A stretch of DNA of 34,429 nt. It comes from Gp7-AA10 sp035516895. GTDB taxonomy: Bacteria; Acidobacteriota; Thermoanaerobaculia; Gp7-AA8. The stretch covers positions 1-34,429 of the forward strand of contig DATIZY010000193.1 of the NCBI GenBank assembly GCA_035516895.1. The letters are read 5' to 3'. Below the pieces are notes generated by a model. It saw only the letters and a list, made by a program, of their open reading frames with translations. It did no database searches and had not been told where the DNA came from. The stretch's first letter is position 1. Each line of letters opens with the position of its first letter. Shown here piece by piece: positions 17,523 through 25,209 of the stretch. The position numbers and the translations under genes are program-made.

Positions 17523-18277
17523 GCCTTCTTATTGGCCAGCGACGACAGGCCCTGCAGGATGTCGAGCGGGATCGGAAACACGATCGTGGTGTTTTTCTCG
17601 ACGCCGATCTCGGTCAGCGTCTGCAGGTAGCGCAGCTGCACCGTCACCGGCTCGGACGCGAGGATCTTCGCCGCGTCGGCGAGCCGCTGCGATGCCGCGA
17701 ATTCGCCTTCCGCGTGAATGATCTTCGCGCGCTTCTCGCGATCGGCTTCCGCCTGCTTCGCCATGGCGCGCAGCATCGACTCGGGCAGATCGACCTGCTT
17801 GACCTCGACGTTGACCACCTTCACGCCCCAGGGCTCGGTGTGCTGATCGAGGATCGACTGGACGCGAGCGTTGAGCGCGTCGCGATGCGCGAGCAGCTCG
17901 TCGAGCTCGACCTCGCCTAACACGGAGCGCAGCGTCGTCTGGGCGAACTGCGATGTCTGGTAGCGGTAGTCGTACACCTCGACGACGGCACGGCGCGGCT
18001 CGATGACGCGCAGAAAGACGACCGCGTTCACCTTCAGCGTGACGTTGTCGCGCGTGATGATGTCCTGCGGCGGCACCTCGAACGCTTCCTGACGCAGCGA
18101 GATGCGCACCATCCGGTCGATCGGCGCGAACACGAGGAAGATGCCGGGCCCCTTCGCGTCCGGCAGCAAACGGCCGAGGCGAAAGATGACGCCGCGCTCG
18201 TACTCCGGAAGGATCTTGATCGAGCTCAGCAGATACAAGAAGAGAATGATGACGACGATGAGAATGCCGACGTTCAT
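17519..18277 (-). CDS. Slipin (stomatin/prohibitin-type SPFH protein)
   Basis: 252 residues. One N-terminal membrane segment (ILIVVIILFLYLLSSI) is followed by an SPFH domain (residues ~20-185; EYERGVIFRLGRLLPDAKGPGIFLVFAPIDRMVRI, IITRDNVTLKVNAVVFLRV, YQTSQFAQTTLRSVLGEVELDELLAHRDALN). A coiled coil (REKRAKIIHAEGEFAASQRLADAA) and a C-terminal oligomerisation segment follow. Slipins form membrane microdomain scaffolds, and NfeD-type proteases are their usual partners and cleave their C-terminus. The NfeD gene is directly upstream, separated by a gap carrying the heptad hairpin. Confidence 0.93.
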   Translation of the reverse strand: MNVGILIVVIILFLYLLSSIKILPEYERGVIFRLGRLLPDAKGPGIFLVFAPIDRMVRISLRQEAFEVPPQDIITRDNVTLKVNAVVFLRVIEPRRAVVEVYDYRYQTSQFAQTTLRSVLGEVELDELLAHRDALNARVQSILDQHTEPWGVKVVNVEVKQVDLPESMLRAMAKQAEADREKRAKIIHAEGEFAASQRLADAAKILASEPVTVQLRYLQTLTEIGVEKNTTIVFPIPLDILQGLSSLANKKA

Positions 18278-18297
18278 GATGGCGCGATTCTAAGGCC

Positions 18298-18373
18298 GTT
18301 CGGGGTTCGCGGTTCGCAGTTCTCCGTTTCCTCGAGGGCGATGATGCGATTGAGCGAACCCCGAACCGTGAAC
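18298..18373. repeat. Heptad-repeat hairpin element 1
   Basis: Lies in the gap between the NfeD and slipin genes. The left arm is five in-phase 7-base units each starting GTT (18298-18332). The right arm has units ending in AAC at 18359, 18366 and 18373. The outer 13 bases 18298-18310 and 18354-18366 are perfect complements, so the arms can fold on each other around a ~43-base loop that contains the remaining heptads. Seen directly; function unknown. Confidence 0.75.
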
Positions 18374-19639
18374 CTATTCCGCGGGTTCGACGACGAGCCG
18401 GAGGCCCTCGACGGCCGCGACGCGAACGCGCGCGCCCGGAGGCACCGACGTTTTCGTGACCGCGTTCCACAGCTCGCCGTGCACGAAAACCGTTCCGTAC
18501 GGCTCGAGCTGCGTGCGCGCGACGCCGATCTCGCCGATCATGCCTTCGCTTCCGGTCGAGACGCGGTTTCGCCGCGCTTTCAGTGCGAGCGTCATCAGAA
18601 AGATCGTAATCAGTCCGATCGGCACGCTGACGATGAGCGCGGTGAAAAGGTGAACGCGCATCTGCGGAATGGGCCCGTCGACGAGAAAGAGACCGCCGAA
18701 AATCATGCAGATCATTCCGCCGATGCCGAGAACTCCGTGGGTCGCGTATTTGGCCTCGAGGGCGAACAGAGCAAATCCGGCGATCAGGAGAGCAAGCGCC
18801 GCGTAGCGCGTCGGGAGCAGATTGAGGGCGAAGAGAGCGAGAAGAATGGAGATGATTCCGACGACGCCGGGAATCACGGCGCCGGGATGATTCAACTCGG
18901 CGAAAATCGCGAGACCGCCGAGGGCGAAGAGCAGGAACGCGATGTTGGGGTCCATGAGCATCGACAGCACGCGTTCTTTGATCGACATGTCGTAGGTTCG
19001 AATGACCTGCCCGCCGACGCGAAGGGTCATCGCCGTGCCGTCGTAGCGTCGAATCGTGCGTCCATCGATCGCGCGCAGCAGCGCGGGAACGCTCGGCGCG
19101 ATCACATCGATCAGATGCTGCTGCAGCGCTTCATCCTCGGTAAATGATTTGGATTGCCGCACCGCGCTTTCCGCGACGGCGACGTTGCGCCCGTGCCGGG
19201 CGGCGATCGTGCGCATGAACGCGGCGGCATCGTTCTCGAGCTTCGTCTTCATGACGTCGTCCATCTTTTCGCCCATGAGAACGGGATGCGCGGCGCCCGT
19301 GTTGGTGCCGGGCGCCATTGCCGCGATGTCCGCCGCCTCGAGGATGAAGAACCCCGCGGATGCCGCGCGCGCGCCGGCGGGAGCGACGTAGACGATGACT
19401 GGCACCTTCGACGTCATCATCTTTTCGACGATGGAGCGCATCGAGTCCATGAGACCCCCGGGCGTGCTCAGCTCGATGATGATCGCGGAGTCGTGCGCGC
19501 TCTCCGCGTCGGCGATTGCGCGGCCGATGTACTCGTCGCTGATCGGGTGAATCATGTCGTCGACCGTGATCTGCAGAACCGTGGCGTTTGCGGTGAGTGC
19601 CAGCAGAGCGCAGCCGATCGCGACGAGCGCGTGTTTCAT
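18374..19639 (-). CDS. NfeD-like membrane serine protease (ClpP class)
   Basis: 421 residues. Signal peptide (1-19), then a ClpP-class protease domain (~20-205) with catalytic S94 (AASAG) and probable K133 as the Ser-Lys dyad, as in archaeal 1510-N. Four or five membrane segments lie between ~230 and 350, and a C-terminal NfeD OB-fold at ~365-420 (IGEIGVARTQLEPYGTVFVHGELWNA). The family cleaves the C-terminus of its stomatin partner. That partner is encoded next, so this is the classic nfeD-slipin pair. The ATG is four bases after the stop of the receiver-like gene. Confidence 0.92.
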   Translation of the reverse strand: MKHALVAIGCALLALTANATVLQITVDDMIHPISDEYIGRAIADAESAHDSAIIIELSTPGGLMDSMRSIVEKMMTSKVPVIVYVAPAGARAASAGFFILEAADIAAMAPGTNTGAAHPVLMGEKMDDVMKTKLENDAAAFMRTIAARHGRNVAVAESAVRQSKSFTEDEALQQHLIDVIAPSVPALLRAIDGRTIRRYDGTAMTLRVGGQVIRTYDMSIKERVLSMLMDPNIAFLLFALGGLAIFAELNHPGAVIPGVVGIISILLALFALNLLPTRYAALALLIAGFALFALEAKYATHGVLGIGGMICMIFGGLFLVDGPIPQMRVHLFTALIVSVPIGLITIFLMTLALKARRNRVSTGSEGMIGEIGVARTQLEPYGTVFVHGELWNAVTKTSVPPGARVRVAAVEGLRLVVEPAE

Positions 19640-19643
19640 TGCG

Positions 19644-20039
19644 TCATTTTACGCATGCGGCGACCGTCTCGACGAGCGAACCGAACTCGATGGGCTTCGG
19701 AAGCGTAGCGAACACCGGCGAGTCGGATTCCGGCGGGCCGAGAAGGATCGTCCTGGCGAGCCGATCCGGAAATGCGGCGACCGCGTCACAGAGTTTTGCG
19801 TCGACGATCACCGCGTCGTAACGCGATCGCGCGAGAGATGCGGTCGCATCGGTCAGCGAAAGCGCGACATCGACGACGTATCCCTGACGGTGAAGAATGT
19901 GGGAGATGAGAGCCACGACGATCTCGTCGACGTCGGCGACCAGAACTCTCCTGGGCGATGAGGACAATGGCCGGGTACCTCCGACTTTGTTGCGTTTCCC
20001 GGGGCCAGCATCGAACACTCGAAGCAGTGGTTGGGGCAA
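19644..20039 (-). CDS. Degenerate receiver-domain protein
   Basis: About 131 residues from the longest start, or 107 from a TTG at 19967 preceded by GGAGGT, which I think more likely. The domain has the receiver pattern: VLVADVDE (acidic pair), IVDAKL with a phosphoacceptor-like Asp, and LPKPI with the conserved Lys-Pro. The usual Thr/Ser strand is replaced by ILLGPP, and sequence around the Asp is atypical, so phosphorylation is uncertain. It has no output domain. It lies between the P-loop protein and NfeD genes on the same strand, suggesting a signalling input to one of them. Confidence 0.65.
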   Translation of the reverse strand: MPQPLLRVFDAGPGKRNKVGGTRPLSSSPRRVLVADVDEIVVALISHILHRQGYVVDVALSLTDATASLARSRYDAVIVDAKLCDAVAAFPDRLARTILLGPPESDSPVFATLPKPIEFGSLVETVAACVK

Positions 20040-20069
20040 CGCGAGCCGGAGAGCTGTTATTTCAAATAA

Positions 20070-20603
20070 CTATTCCTCGCCGGAAACCACGCCGGCGAGC
20101 TCCTGAACCGTCTTCCGCTCTCCGTCCTCGTCGAAGACAGAGACGAGATACGGGGTCAGCCACGGCTGCTCCATCACCGTGTACAGCGGCCGGTTGTGAG
20201 CTTCCCAAACCTGCGCCGAGTAATTGCGGCCCGTCGCCTGCTCGCGTTGAAGAAACGCGCGCTTGCAGAGCTCCGGCTCCCCGGTGAGGACAACGAGCCT
20301 CACTTTGCCCCGCAGAGCCTCGAGGTGGTCGGATGTGAGCTGCCCGAGGAGATTCGCGGGAAACGAAAGGATCGCGCCGGGGCAGCCCGACCTGCAGCTG
20401 CGCCGCGTAAGCTCGTCGATCAGCGGAGCGGCGTCCATGCCGTCGAAGAACGTGTCCCACTGCGAGCGCAGACCGAAGTGAGTGATGCCGTCGTGCGGCG
20501 TCTGATCGATCTCGTAATGAAAAAATCCGAGGTGCCCGGCGGCGTACTCGCTGAAGTGCGATTTCCCCGCGCCGGAAACGCCCACGACAAACCAGATCTT
20601 CAC
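20070..20603 (-). CDS. P-loop kinase-like NTPase, unknown function
   Basis: 177 residues from a GTG at 20603 that overlaps the stop of the small zinc-ribbon gene (GTGA) and has GGAGG just upstream. The protein begins IWFVVGVSGAGKSHF, a Walker A loop right after the first strand, as in small kinases (AAA_33/zeta-like). Later features are a Walker B-like strand (VRLVVLTG) and an Arg-containing lid-like helix (CKRAFLQREQATGRNY). It could phosphorylate a small molecule or be an ATP-dependent switch, but no specificity motif is recognised. It sits in the dnaB-led gene run. Confidence 0.65.
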   Translation of the reverse strand: MKIWFVVGVSGAGKSHFSEYAAGHLGFFHYEIDQTPHDGITHFGLRSQWDTFFDGMDAAPLIDELTRRSCRSGCPGAILSFPANLLGQLTSDHLEALRGKVRLVVLTGEPELCKRAFLQREQATGRNYSAQVWEAHNRPLYTVMEQPWLTPYLVSVFDEDGERKTVQELAGVVSGEE

Positions 20604-20755
20604 GATGCCTCCGCAATTTCCGGTTCGATCGCTTCGCCCGCGGCGTGATCGTCGTCGAGGGAATGGCCGCAGGACGGGCAGAGGATCTCGTCCTCGTTCA
20701 GCTCCGCGGAGCTGAAGTGGCACGGGCAGAGGCTGCAGACGATTTCGACTTCCAT
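20600..20755 (-). CDS. Small zinc-ribbon protein (51 aa)
   Basis: Start ATG at 20755 and stop TGA at 20602-20600, overlapping the GTG start of the P-loop gene. The protein begins MEVEIVCSLCPCHFSS and has a second cluster CPSCGH, giving a CxxC-x-CH ... CxxCGH zinc-ribbon layout in the first 31 residues. An acidic tail (DDDHAAGEAIEPEIAEAS) follows. It begins three bases after the stop of the 59-aa gene. Strict codon packing with both neighbours is good evidence that it is translated. Its role is unknown; small zinc ribbons often act as adaptors or nucleic-acid binders. Confidence 0.7.
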   Translation of the reverse strand: MEVEIVCSLCPCHFSSAELNEDEILCPSCGHSLDDDHAAGEAIEPEIAEAS

Positions 20756-20758
20756 CGA

Positions 20759-20938
20759 TCAGTCGAGGATTGGCAGACCTTCGAGCTCGGCGGCGAGACG
20801 GCGCATCCAGACGGTGACCTGATGAATCTTCTCGCGCGGAATCCGTACTTCCGCGTCGACCTGCTCGAGGACGACCTCACCCTCGTCGTTGATCGACACG
20901 ACGATGTCGGGTTCGCTGGGAATCACGCGCTCTTTCAT
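20759..20938 (-). CDS. Small acidic protein of unknown function (59 aa)
   Basis: Start ATG at 20938 with a GAGGAGA ribosome site just upstream; the open frame extends further but only inside dnaB. The protein reads as beta-rich and acidic first (PDIVVSINDEGEVVLEQVDAE), then a helix (IPREKIHQVTVWMRRLAAELEGLP). I recognise no family. It lies 10 bases after dnaB and 3 bases before the zinc-ribbon gene, so it belongs to the same transcript. Confidence 0.6.
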   Translation of the reverse strand: MKERVIPSEPDIVVSINDEGEVVLEQVDAEVRIPREKIHQVTVWMRRLAAELEGLPILD

Positions 20939-20948
20939 ATCGGTCTCC

Positions 20949-22349
20949 TCATTCGGGCACGAAGTCGGGGGTCGGTTCGTAGTTGAAGAATTTCGTGATG
21001 TCGTTGCGGAACACGAGTTTGAAATCGCCGATCGGACCGTTGCGCTGCTTGGCAATGATGATTTCCGCGATGCCTTTCTCTTCGGTGTCTTTGTTGTAGA
21101 CCTCGTCGCGATAGATGAACGCGACGAGATCGGCGTCCTGCTCGATCGAGCCCGATTCGCGAAGATCCGCGAGCTGCGGACGGTGATCGCCCGTGCGCTG
21201 CTCGGGACGGCGCGACAGCTGCGAGAGCGAGATCAGCGGAAGATTGAGCTCCTTCGCCACCGCCTTCAGGCTGCGCGAGATCTGCGAGATCTCCTGGTTG
21301 CGCGATTCGACGCGTCCTTTGACCGCCATGAGCTGCAGGTAGTCGATCATCACGATGTCGACGCCTGCCTCCATTTTGAGGCGCCGCGCTTTCGCGCGCA
21401 GCTCCATCGCATCGATGCCCGGCGTGTCGTCGATGTAGATCTTCGCCTTCGCGAGCCGCGCCGAGGCCTCAGCGAGATCGCGCCAGTTTCGCTCGCTGAG
21501 CATGCCGCTGCGAATGAGGTGATTCGACACTCCCGATTCCGACGACAGCATCCGCAGCCCGATCTGCTCCTTGGACATCTCGAGGGAGAACACCGCGACC
21601 GAGAACAGCCTGCCGTGCGACGGCACGCGCGGCTGTCCGGTTTTGTCCGGGATGGCGATCGCTTCGGCGATGTTCATCATGAAGCTCGTTTTTCCCATCG
21701 AAGGACGCGCGGCGATGATGATCAGGTCCTGTGACTGGAAGCCGGAGGTGAACTCGTCGAAACGGTCGTATCCGGTCGGGATGCCGGTGATGAGGCGGCC
21801 GGCGTGCTGCAGCTGCTCGATCGCCTCCATGTTCTTGCGCGTGATCCGATCGAGCGGCACGAACCCGCGGTCGATGCTCCCCTCGGCGATTTTGTAGAGG
21901 GACTGCTCGGCGATGTTGAGCACGTCGCCCGGCTCGCTCGGCGCATCGAGCGCGGCGCGCATCACGCTGTTGCCCATCACGATCAGGCGCCGCAGCATCG
22001 ATTTCTCTTTCACGATGCGCGCGTAGCGCTCGACGTTCGCGATGTCGGGAATCCCGTCGGCGAGCGAGGAGATGTACGCCGGGCCGCCGACCTGTTCGAG
22101 CTGCGCGCGCTTCCCGAGCTCGTCTTTCAGCGTGAGCATGTCGATCTCGCGGCTCTGGTCCGCGAGCACGCGCATCGTCGCGAAGATCGACCGGTGCGCG
22201 TCGCGAAAGAAATCCTCGCTGTCGATCAGCGTGATCACGCGGTAAAACGCGTTGTTGTTGATCAGGATCGAACCGAGGACGGCCCGTTCCGCGTCCGGGC
22301 TTTGCGGCAACGGACGATCCAATACCGTGTCGAGTTGGACCGCACTCAT
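20949..22349 (-). CDS. dnaB: Replicative DNA helicase DnaB
   Basis: 466 residues, usual length. The start is MSAVQLDTVLDRPLPQSPDAERAVLG at 22349; the open frame runs further upstream but lacks family similarity. The N-terminal domain (~15-115) binds primase. The RecA-like helicase domain (~185-450) has Walker A ARPSMGKTS, the B region VDIVMIDYLQLM, LSQLSRRPEQR and the arginine-finger region (GPIGDFKLVF). DnaB unwinds the fork as a hexamer and recruits DnaG. TACAAT at 22365-22370 on the minus strand is a likely -10, giving a very short leader. It leads a run of small genes not usually linked to dnaB. Confidence 0.95.
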   Translation of the reverse strand: MSAVQLDTVLDRPLPQSPDAERAVLGSILINNNAFYRVITLIDSEDFFRDAHRSIFATMRVLADQSREIDMLTLKDELGKRAQLEQVGGPAYISSLADGIPDIANVERYARIVKEKSMLRRLIVMGNSVMRAALDAPSEPGDVLNIAEQSLYKIAEGSIDRGFVPLDRITRKNMEAIEQLQHAGRLITGIPTGYDRFDEFTSGFQSQDLIIIAARPSMGKTSFMMNIAEAIAIPDKTGQPRVPSHGRLFSVAVFSLEMSKEQIGLRMLSSESGVSNHLIRSGMLSERNWRDLAEASARLAKAKIYIDDTPGIDAMELRAKARRLKMEAGVDIVMIDYLQLMAVKGRVESRNQEISQISRSLKAVAKELNLPLISLSQLSRRPEQRTGDHRPQLADLRESGSIEQDADLVAFIYRDEVYNKDTEEKGIAEIIIAKQRNGPIGDFKLVFRNDITKFFNYEPTPDFVPE

Positions 22350-22416
22350 TGGACGATGCGCTGCATTGTAGGGAGTGTTTTTTCGATCACCGCGATCCGC
22401 ACAGCCGCTCCACACA

Positions 22417-22503
22417 TTTTCCGCAGTGACTTTGGGGGAAGTCATCTGAGAGTACCAGAACGGTTTTCCGCAGTCAGCGGAAAACCTCACTTTTTTCTTG
22501 ACA
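22417..22503. promoter_or_regulatory. dnaB-ppiC divergent regulatory region with strong hairpin
   Basis: The 218-base divergent gap holds a perfect 10-bp hairpin at 22462-22486 (GGTTTTCCGC / GCGGAAAACC, 5-base loop) followed on the plus strand by a T-rich tract (22491-22497). The 11-base word TTTTCCGCAGT occurs at 22417-22427 and again at 22464-22474 inside the hairpin. TTGACA at 22498-22503 is a consensus -35 for the plus-strand isomerase gene, though no good -10 follows at 17 bases. Operator versus terminator cannot be settled. Confidence 0.5.
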
Positions 22504-22567
22504 CCTCGACGCGCACTCTACCCCGTGTAGGAATGCGCTTTTTCCGAACCGCGTTGGTCAGCGAGTC

Positions 22568-23482
22568 ATGATGCGATCGATTGCCTGTCTTCTTCTGCTC
22601 GCGGCTCCTGTGTTCGCGCAAGACGACGCGTCGAAGCCGGTTGCCGTCATCAACGGCCAGACCCTCACCGCGGCGCAGCTCAACGCGTTCTACGACGGAC
22701 TCTCGCCGCAGATGCGCGATCAATACGAGAAGGCCGGCGGCAAGGCGGCGCTCCTCGACACCTACGTGAATCAGATGCTGATCACGCAGGAGGCCAGGAA
22801 ATCGGGATTCGATCACCGAAGCGACATCGCCGCGGAGATCGACAACGCGCGCGACTCGGCTCTGTTTCAGGCGTATGTCCGCGATGTGATCGCCTCGACC
22901 ATCGTCAGCGACGCCGCCGTGCGGCAGTACTACGACCAGCATCAGAGCCAGTTCCTGACGCCCGAGCGCGCTCACGTCCGGCACATCTTCATCGCCGTCT
23001 CCGATACGGGCCCGCATCCACGCAACAAAGAACAGGCGATGGAGCTCATTCAGAAAATCGCGACGGAGCTTCGTCTGGCGAACACCGACACACGAAAGAT
23101 CTCCGATGCGGAGAACGCCGAGCAGGTGCGGATCAGCCAGTTCGCGGAGTTCGCGCGCAAAGACTCCGAGGATGCAGCGCAGTCGGGGGGTGATCTCGGC
23201 TGGGTGACGAAAGAGCAGCTCGATCCCGATTTTGCCGCGGCCGCGTGGGGCATTCCGGTCGGCGTCCCGAGCGGAATCATCGAAACGAAGTTCGGCTACC
23301 ACATCATTCTGGTCGAGGACCGAAAGCCGGCGAGTGTCCAGGCGTTCGCCAACGTCAAGACCTCGATCCGCGATGCGCTCCTCGGCGCGCAGATGAACGA
23401 TGTGATGGCAGCGGTGAGCCGGCTGACGAACGATCTTCGCGCGAAAAGCAAGGTCGTCGAGTATCCGCAGAACATTCAGTAG
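22568..23482 (+). CDS. PpiC/SurA-like peptidyl-prolyl isomerase
   Basis: 304 residues. Signal peptide (MMRSIACLLLLAAPVFAQ), so secreted to the periplasm. A SurA-type N-terminal chaperone domain lies at residues ~25-125 (VAVINGQTLTAAQLNAFYDGL). One parvulin domain spans ~135-260 (AHVRHIFIAV, FAEFARKDSEDAAQSGGDLGWV, FGYHIILVEDRKP). A short C-terminal helix follows. It should catalyse prolyl isomerisation and help outer-membrane protein folding. Starts at 22568 and 22571 are adjacent ATGs. It stands alone on the plus strand, divergent from dnaB. Confidence 0.9.
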   Translation: MMRSIACLLLLAAPVFAQDDASKPVAVINGQTLTAAQLNAFYDGLSPQMRDQYEKAGGKAALLDTYVNQMLITQEARKSGFDHRSDIAAEIDNARDSALFQAYVRDVIASTIVSDAAVRQYYDQHQSQFLTPERAHVRHIFIAVSDTGPHPRNKEQAMELIQKIATELRLANTDTRKISDAENAEQVRISQFAEFARKDSEDAAQSGGDLGWVTKEQLDPDFAAAAWGIPVGVPSGIIETKFGYHIILVEDRKPASVQAFANVKTSIRDALLGAQMNDVMAAVSRLTNDLRAKSKVVEYPQNIQ

Positions 23483-23567
23483 CCAGGGCCGGCCGCGGCT
23501 CCCGTCTCCGAGTTGCATGGCGGCGCTGTGCGGCGCCGGCCCGGAGTTCGGCTCAGCCGTGCCCTAC
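23479..23567. repeat. Palindromic element, copy 2 (longer, diverged)
   Basis: Begins with GTAG including the isomerase stop codon and ends with the 12 bases GCCGTGCCCTAC (23556-23567) that also end copy 1 at 16937-16948. Internal complements GGGCCGGC (23486-23493) and GCCGGCCC (23535-23542) form an 8-bp stem. As in copy 1, it sits directly at the stop of a plus-strand gene and faces a minus-strand gene. Confidence 0.5.
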
Positions 23568-23597
23568 ACGCCTCGGTCGTCGGAGCCCAGCACGGCT

Positions 23598-24629
23598 TTA
23601 TGAGACGGCGCTCGCGGCGCGGTTCGCTCCGTGCGCCGTTTCCCACTCTTCCTCTTCCGGAGAGAAGAGTGTGATGTGCGCCTTCTTGTACTCCTTCGTC
23701 GGGTAGAGCGCCTTCTTCTCGTGCAGTCCGGTGTCGGCCGCGAGATCGTTGATGATCGATTCGCATTCGTCGACCGAGCGTCCGTGCACGATCGTGTACA
23801 CGTTGTACGGCCAGTCCTCGTATACCGGGCGTAGATAACAGTGCGACACGGCGCGGTTCTGTGATAGCCGCGCGCCCATCTCGTCGACCTGGTGCTCGGG
23901 CACCACCCACACGCCCATCGCGCTCGCGGAGAATCCGCTCTTCCGCGGCTGGACGATCGCGCCGAAGCGGCGGACCTGTCCGCGTTTGTGCAGCGTGCGC
24001 GCGGTGCTGAGAAGTTCGTCCGCGGCGATGCCGCTGGTTTTCGTCAAAACATCGAACGGCCGCGGCTGCAGCGGGAGATCGCGCTGCAGAAGTCGCACGC
24101 ATTCGATCTCGAGAGGCGTCAGCGGAACGAATTTCTCGTCCGCGTGGTGAGTGTCGTCGCCGTGACCCTCGGCCGTTTCCGCGCCGCTGCTCTTGAACAG
24201 CTTGAGAGTGGGCAGCGAACGAACGGCATCGCACTCCGCTTCGTCGCCCAGGATCTGAATCGATCGCTCGAGACCGAGGGCGGAGCCCGGCGAGACGGCG
24301 ATTGTGAACCAGAGATTGAAATCGTTGTTGCGGCGGTAATTCTGCGTGACGCCGGGATGAGCGCTGACCAGCGCTGCGGCGTCATCGATGCGATCCGGAT
24401 TCACTTTCGCCGCGACGAGCGACGATCGGTAGCCGAGAGCACGCGCATCGAATTGTCCGCAGAGCTGCCGCACGATTCCGTCGCGCTTCAGACGCTCGGT
24501 GCGCTTGATGACTTCCTTCTCCGACATGTCGATCATCTGTCCGATGACCGCAAACGGTGTCGAAAGAAGAGGAATCTCACCCTGCAGTGCGCCCAACAAG
24601 TCCCGGTCCCGTTGATCGATGTCCTGCAT
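23598..24629 (-). CDS. Siroheme decarboxylase, AhbA-AhbB fusion (Lrp/AsnC fold)
   Basis: 343 residues from the ATG at 24629, preceded by GAGGGA; another in-frame start at 24644 is possible. Two AsnC-like halves are joined. The first (~1-155) has a winged helix (STPFAVIGQMIDMSEKEVIKRTERLKRDGIVRQLCGQFD). The second (~170-330) has LLSTARTLHKRGQVRRFGAIVQPRKSGFSASAMGVWVVPE and WPYNVYTIVHGRSVDEC. These segments are diagnostic of the AhbA/AhbB and NirDLGH group, which removes two acetate carboxyls from siroheme to give didecarbosiroheme. A plain transcription regulator is unlikely because of the GxW/YNVYT motifs. Usually the halves are separate genes. No other heme gene is adjacent. Confidence 0.85.
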   Translation of the reverse strand: MQDIDQRDRDLLGALQGEIPLLSTPFAVIGQMIDMSEKEVIKRTERLKRDGIVRQLCGQFDARALGYRSSLVAAKVNPDRIDDAAALVSAHPGVTQNYRRNNDFNLWFTIAVSPGSALGLERSIQILGDEAECDAVRSLPTLKLFKSSGAETAEGHGDDTHHADEKFVPLTPLEIECVRLLQRDLPLQPRPFDVLTKTSGIAADELLSTARTLHKRGQVRRFGAIVQPRKSGFSASAMGVWVVPEHQVDEMGARLSQNRAVSHCYLRPVYEDWPYNVYTIVHGRSVDECESIINDLAADTGLHEKKALYPTKEYKKAHITLFSPEEEEWETAHGANRAASAVS

Positions 24630-24702
24630 TTGGGTCCCTCGCACGCCAGCGTTTCGTCAGAATTGGGATGGGTGCCGAATTGTAGCGTGATCGACGGCCG
24701 TG

Positions 24703-25101
24703 TCACCACTGCAACGGAGATGGTGCAACTGCCGACGCGTCCGGCACACGCAGACGCGGATATTCACTCGCATCGAGAGGCTCCTCGGGGCCGCTTTCGA
24801 GCCACTTCCAGTGCCGCCGCGCGGCGGCTTCGACGTCCGAGCGATCGACACCGCAGCAGACGAGCGGAAAAGGCTCCAGCCGTTTGAGCGCGGCCGAGAA
24901 AAGCCGCGGCGCGCCGCGCAGGGTGCGGCGTTGAACGTGGTGATATGCCGCGGCGATCTGAATCAGGCCCTGCAGATATTGCTCGAGCTCCGATTCCGCT
25001 TCGAGCCAGAGCGTTTCCCACGACTCGTGCGCCTCCCAGAACTCTCGCGCGTTGAAGTGCTCGACGCCTTCGAGGAAGTGCTTCGTGAAATCGGGTTTCA
25101 T
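24703..25101 (-). CDS. DUF309 family protein
   Basis: 132 residues with the family signature near the start: FLEGVEHFNAREFWEAHESWETLWLEAES, followed by LQGLIQIAAAYHHVQRRTLRGAPRLFSAALKRL. DUF309 proteins are small, all-helical and of unknown function; the conserved H-E-x-x-E residues suggest metal binding, but that is not proven. It ends at 24703 with a short Trp-containing tail. It follows the isocitrate dehydrogenase gene after a gap holding a heptad hairpin. Confidence 0.85.
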   Translation of the reverse strand: MKPDFTKHFLEGVEHFNAREFWEAHESWETLWLEAESELEQYLQGLIQIAAAYHHVQRRTLRGAPRLFSAALKRLEPFPLVCCGVDRSDVEAAARRHWKWLESGPEEPLDASEYPRLRVPDASAVAPSPLQW

Positions 25102-25111
25102 GCGATCGACA

Positions 25112-25193
25112 GTTGTCTAAAGTTGTCTGTTGTCTGTTCTCTGTTATCGCCGCCTACCTCCTGCTGGATAACAGACAACAGGGAACAGAGAAC
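25112..25193. repeat. Heptad-repeat hairpin element 2
   Basis: In the gap between the dehydrogenase and DUF309 genes. The left arm has GTT-initial heptads at 25122, 25129, 25136 and 25143 (GTTGTCT twice, then variants), preceded by a 10-base unit at 25112. The right arm has AAC-terminal heptads ending at 25172, 25179, 25186 and 25193. The arms pair over about 28 bp with a few mismatches around a 16-base loop (25150-25165). A separate GC hairpin (GCGCCG-AAAA-CGGCGC, 25195-25210) follows and includes the first base of the dehydrogenase stop, a likely terminator. Confidence 0.85.
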
Positions 25194-25209
25194 GGCGCCG
25201 AAAACGGCG

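Noticed and set aside
20056..20070. GTTATTT-C-AAATAAC palindrome after the P-loop gene
   Set aside because: A short AT-only stem; could be a weak terminator or chance, and was not counted as a heptad element.
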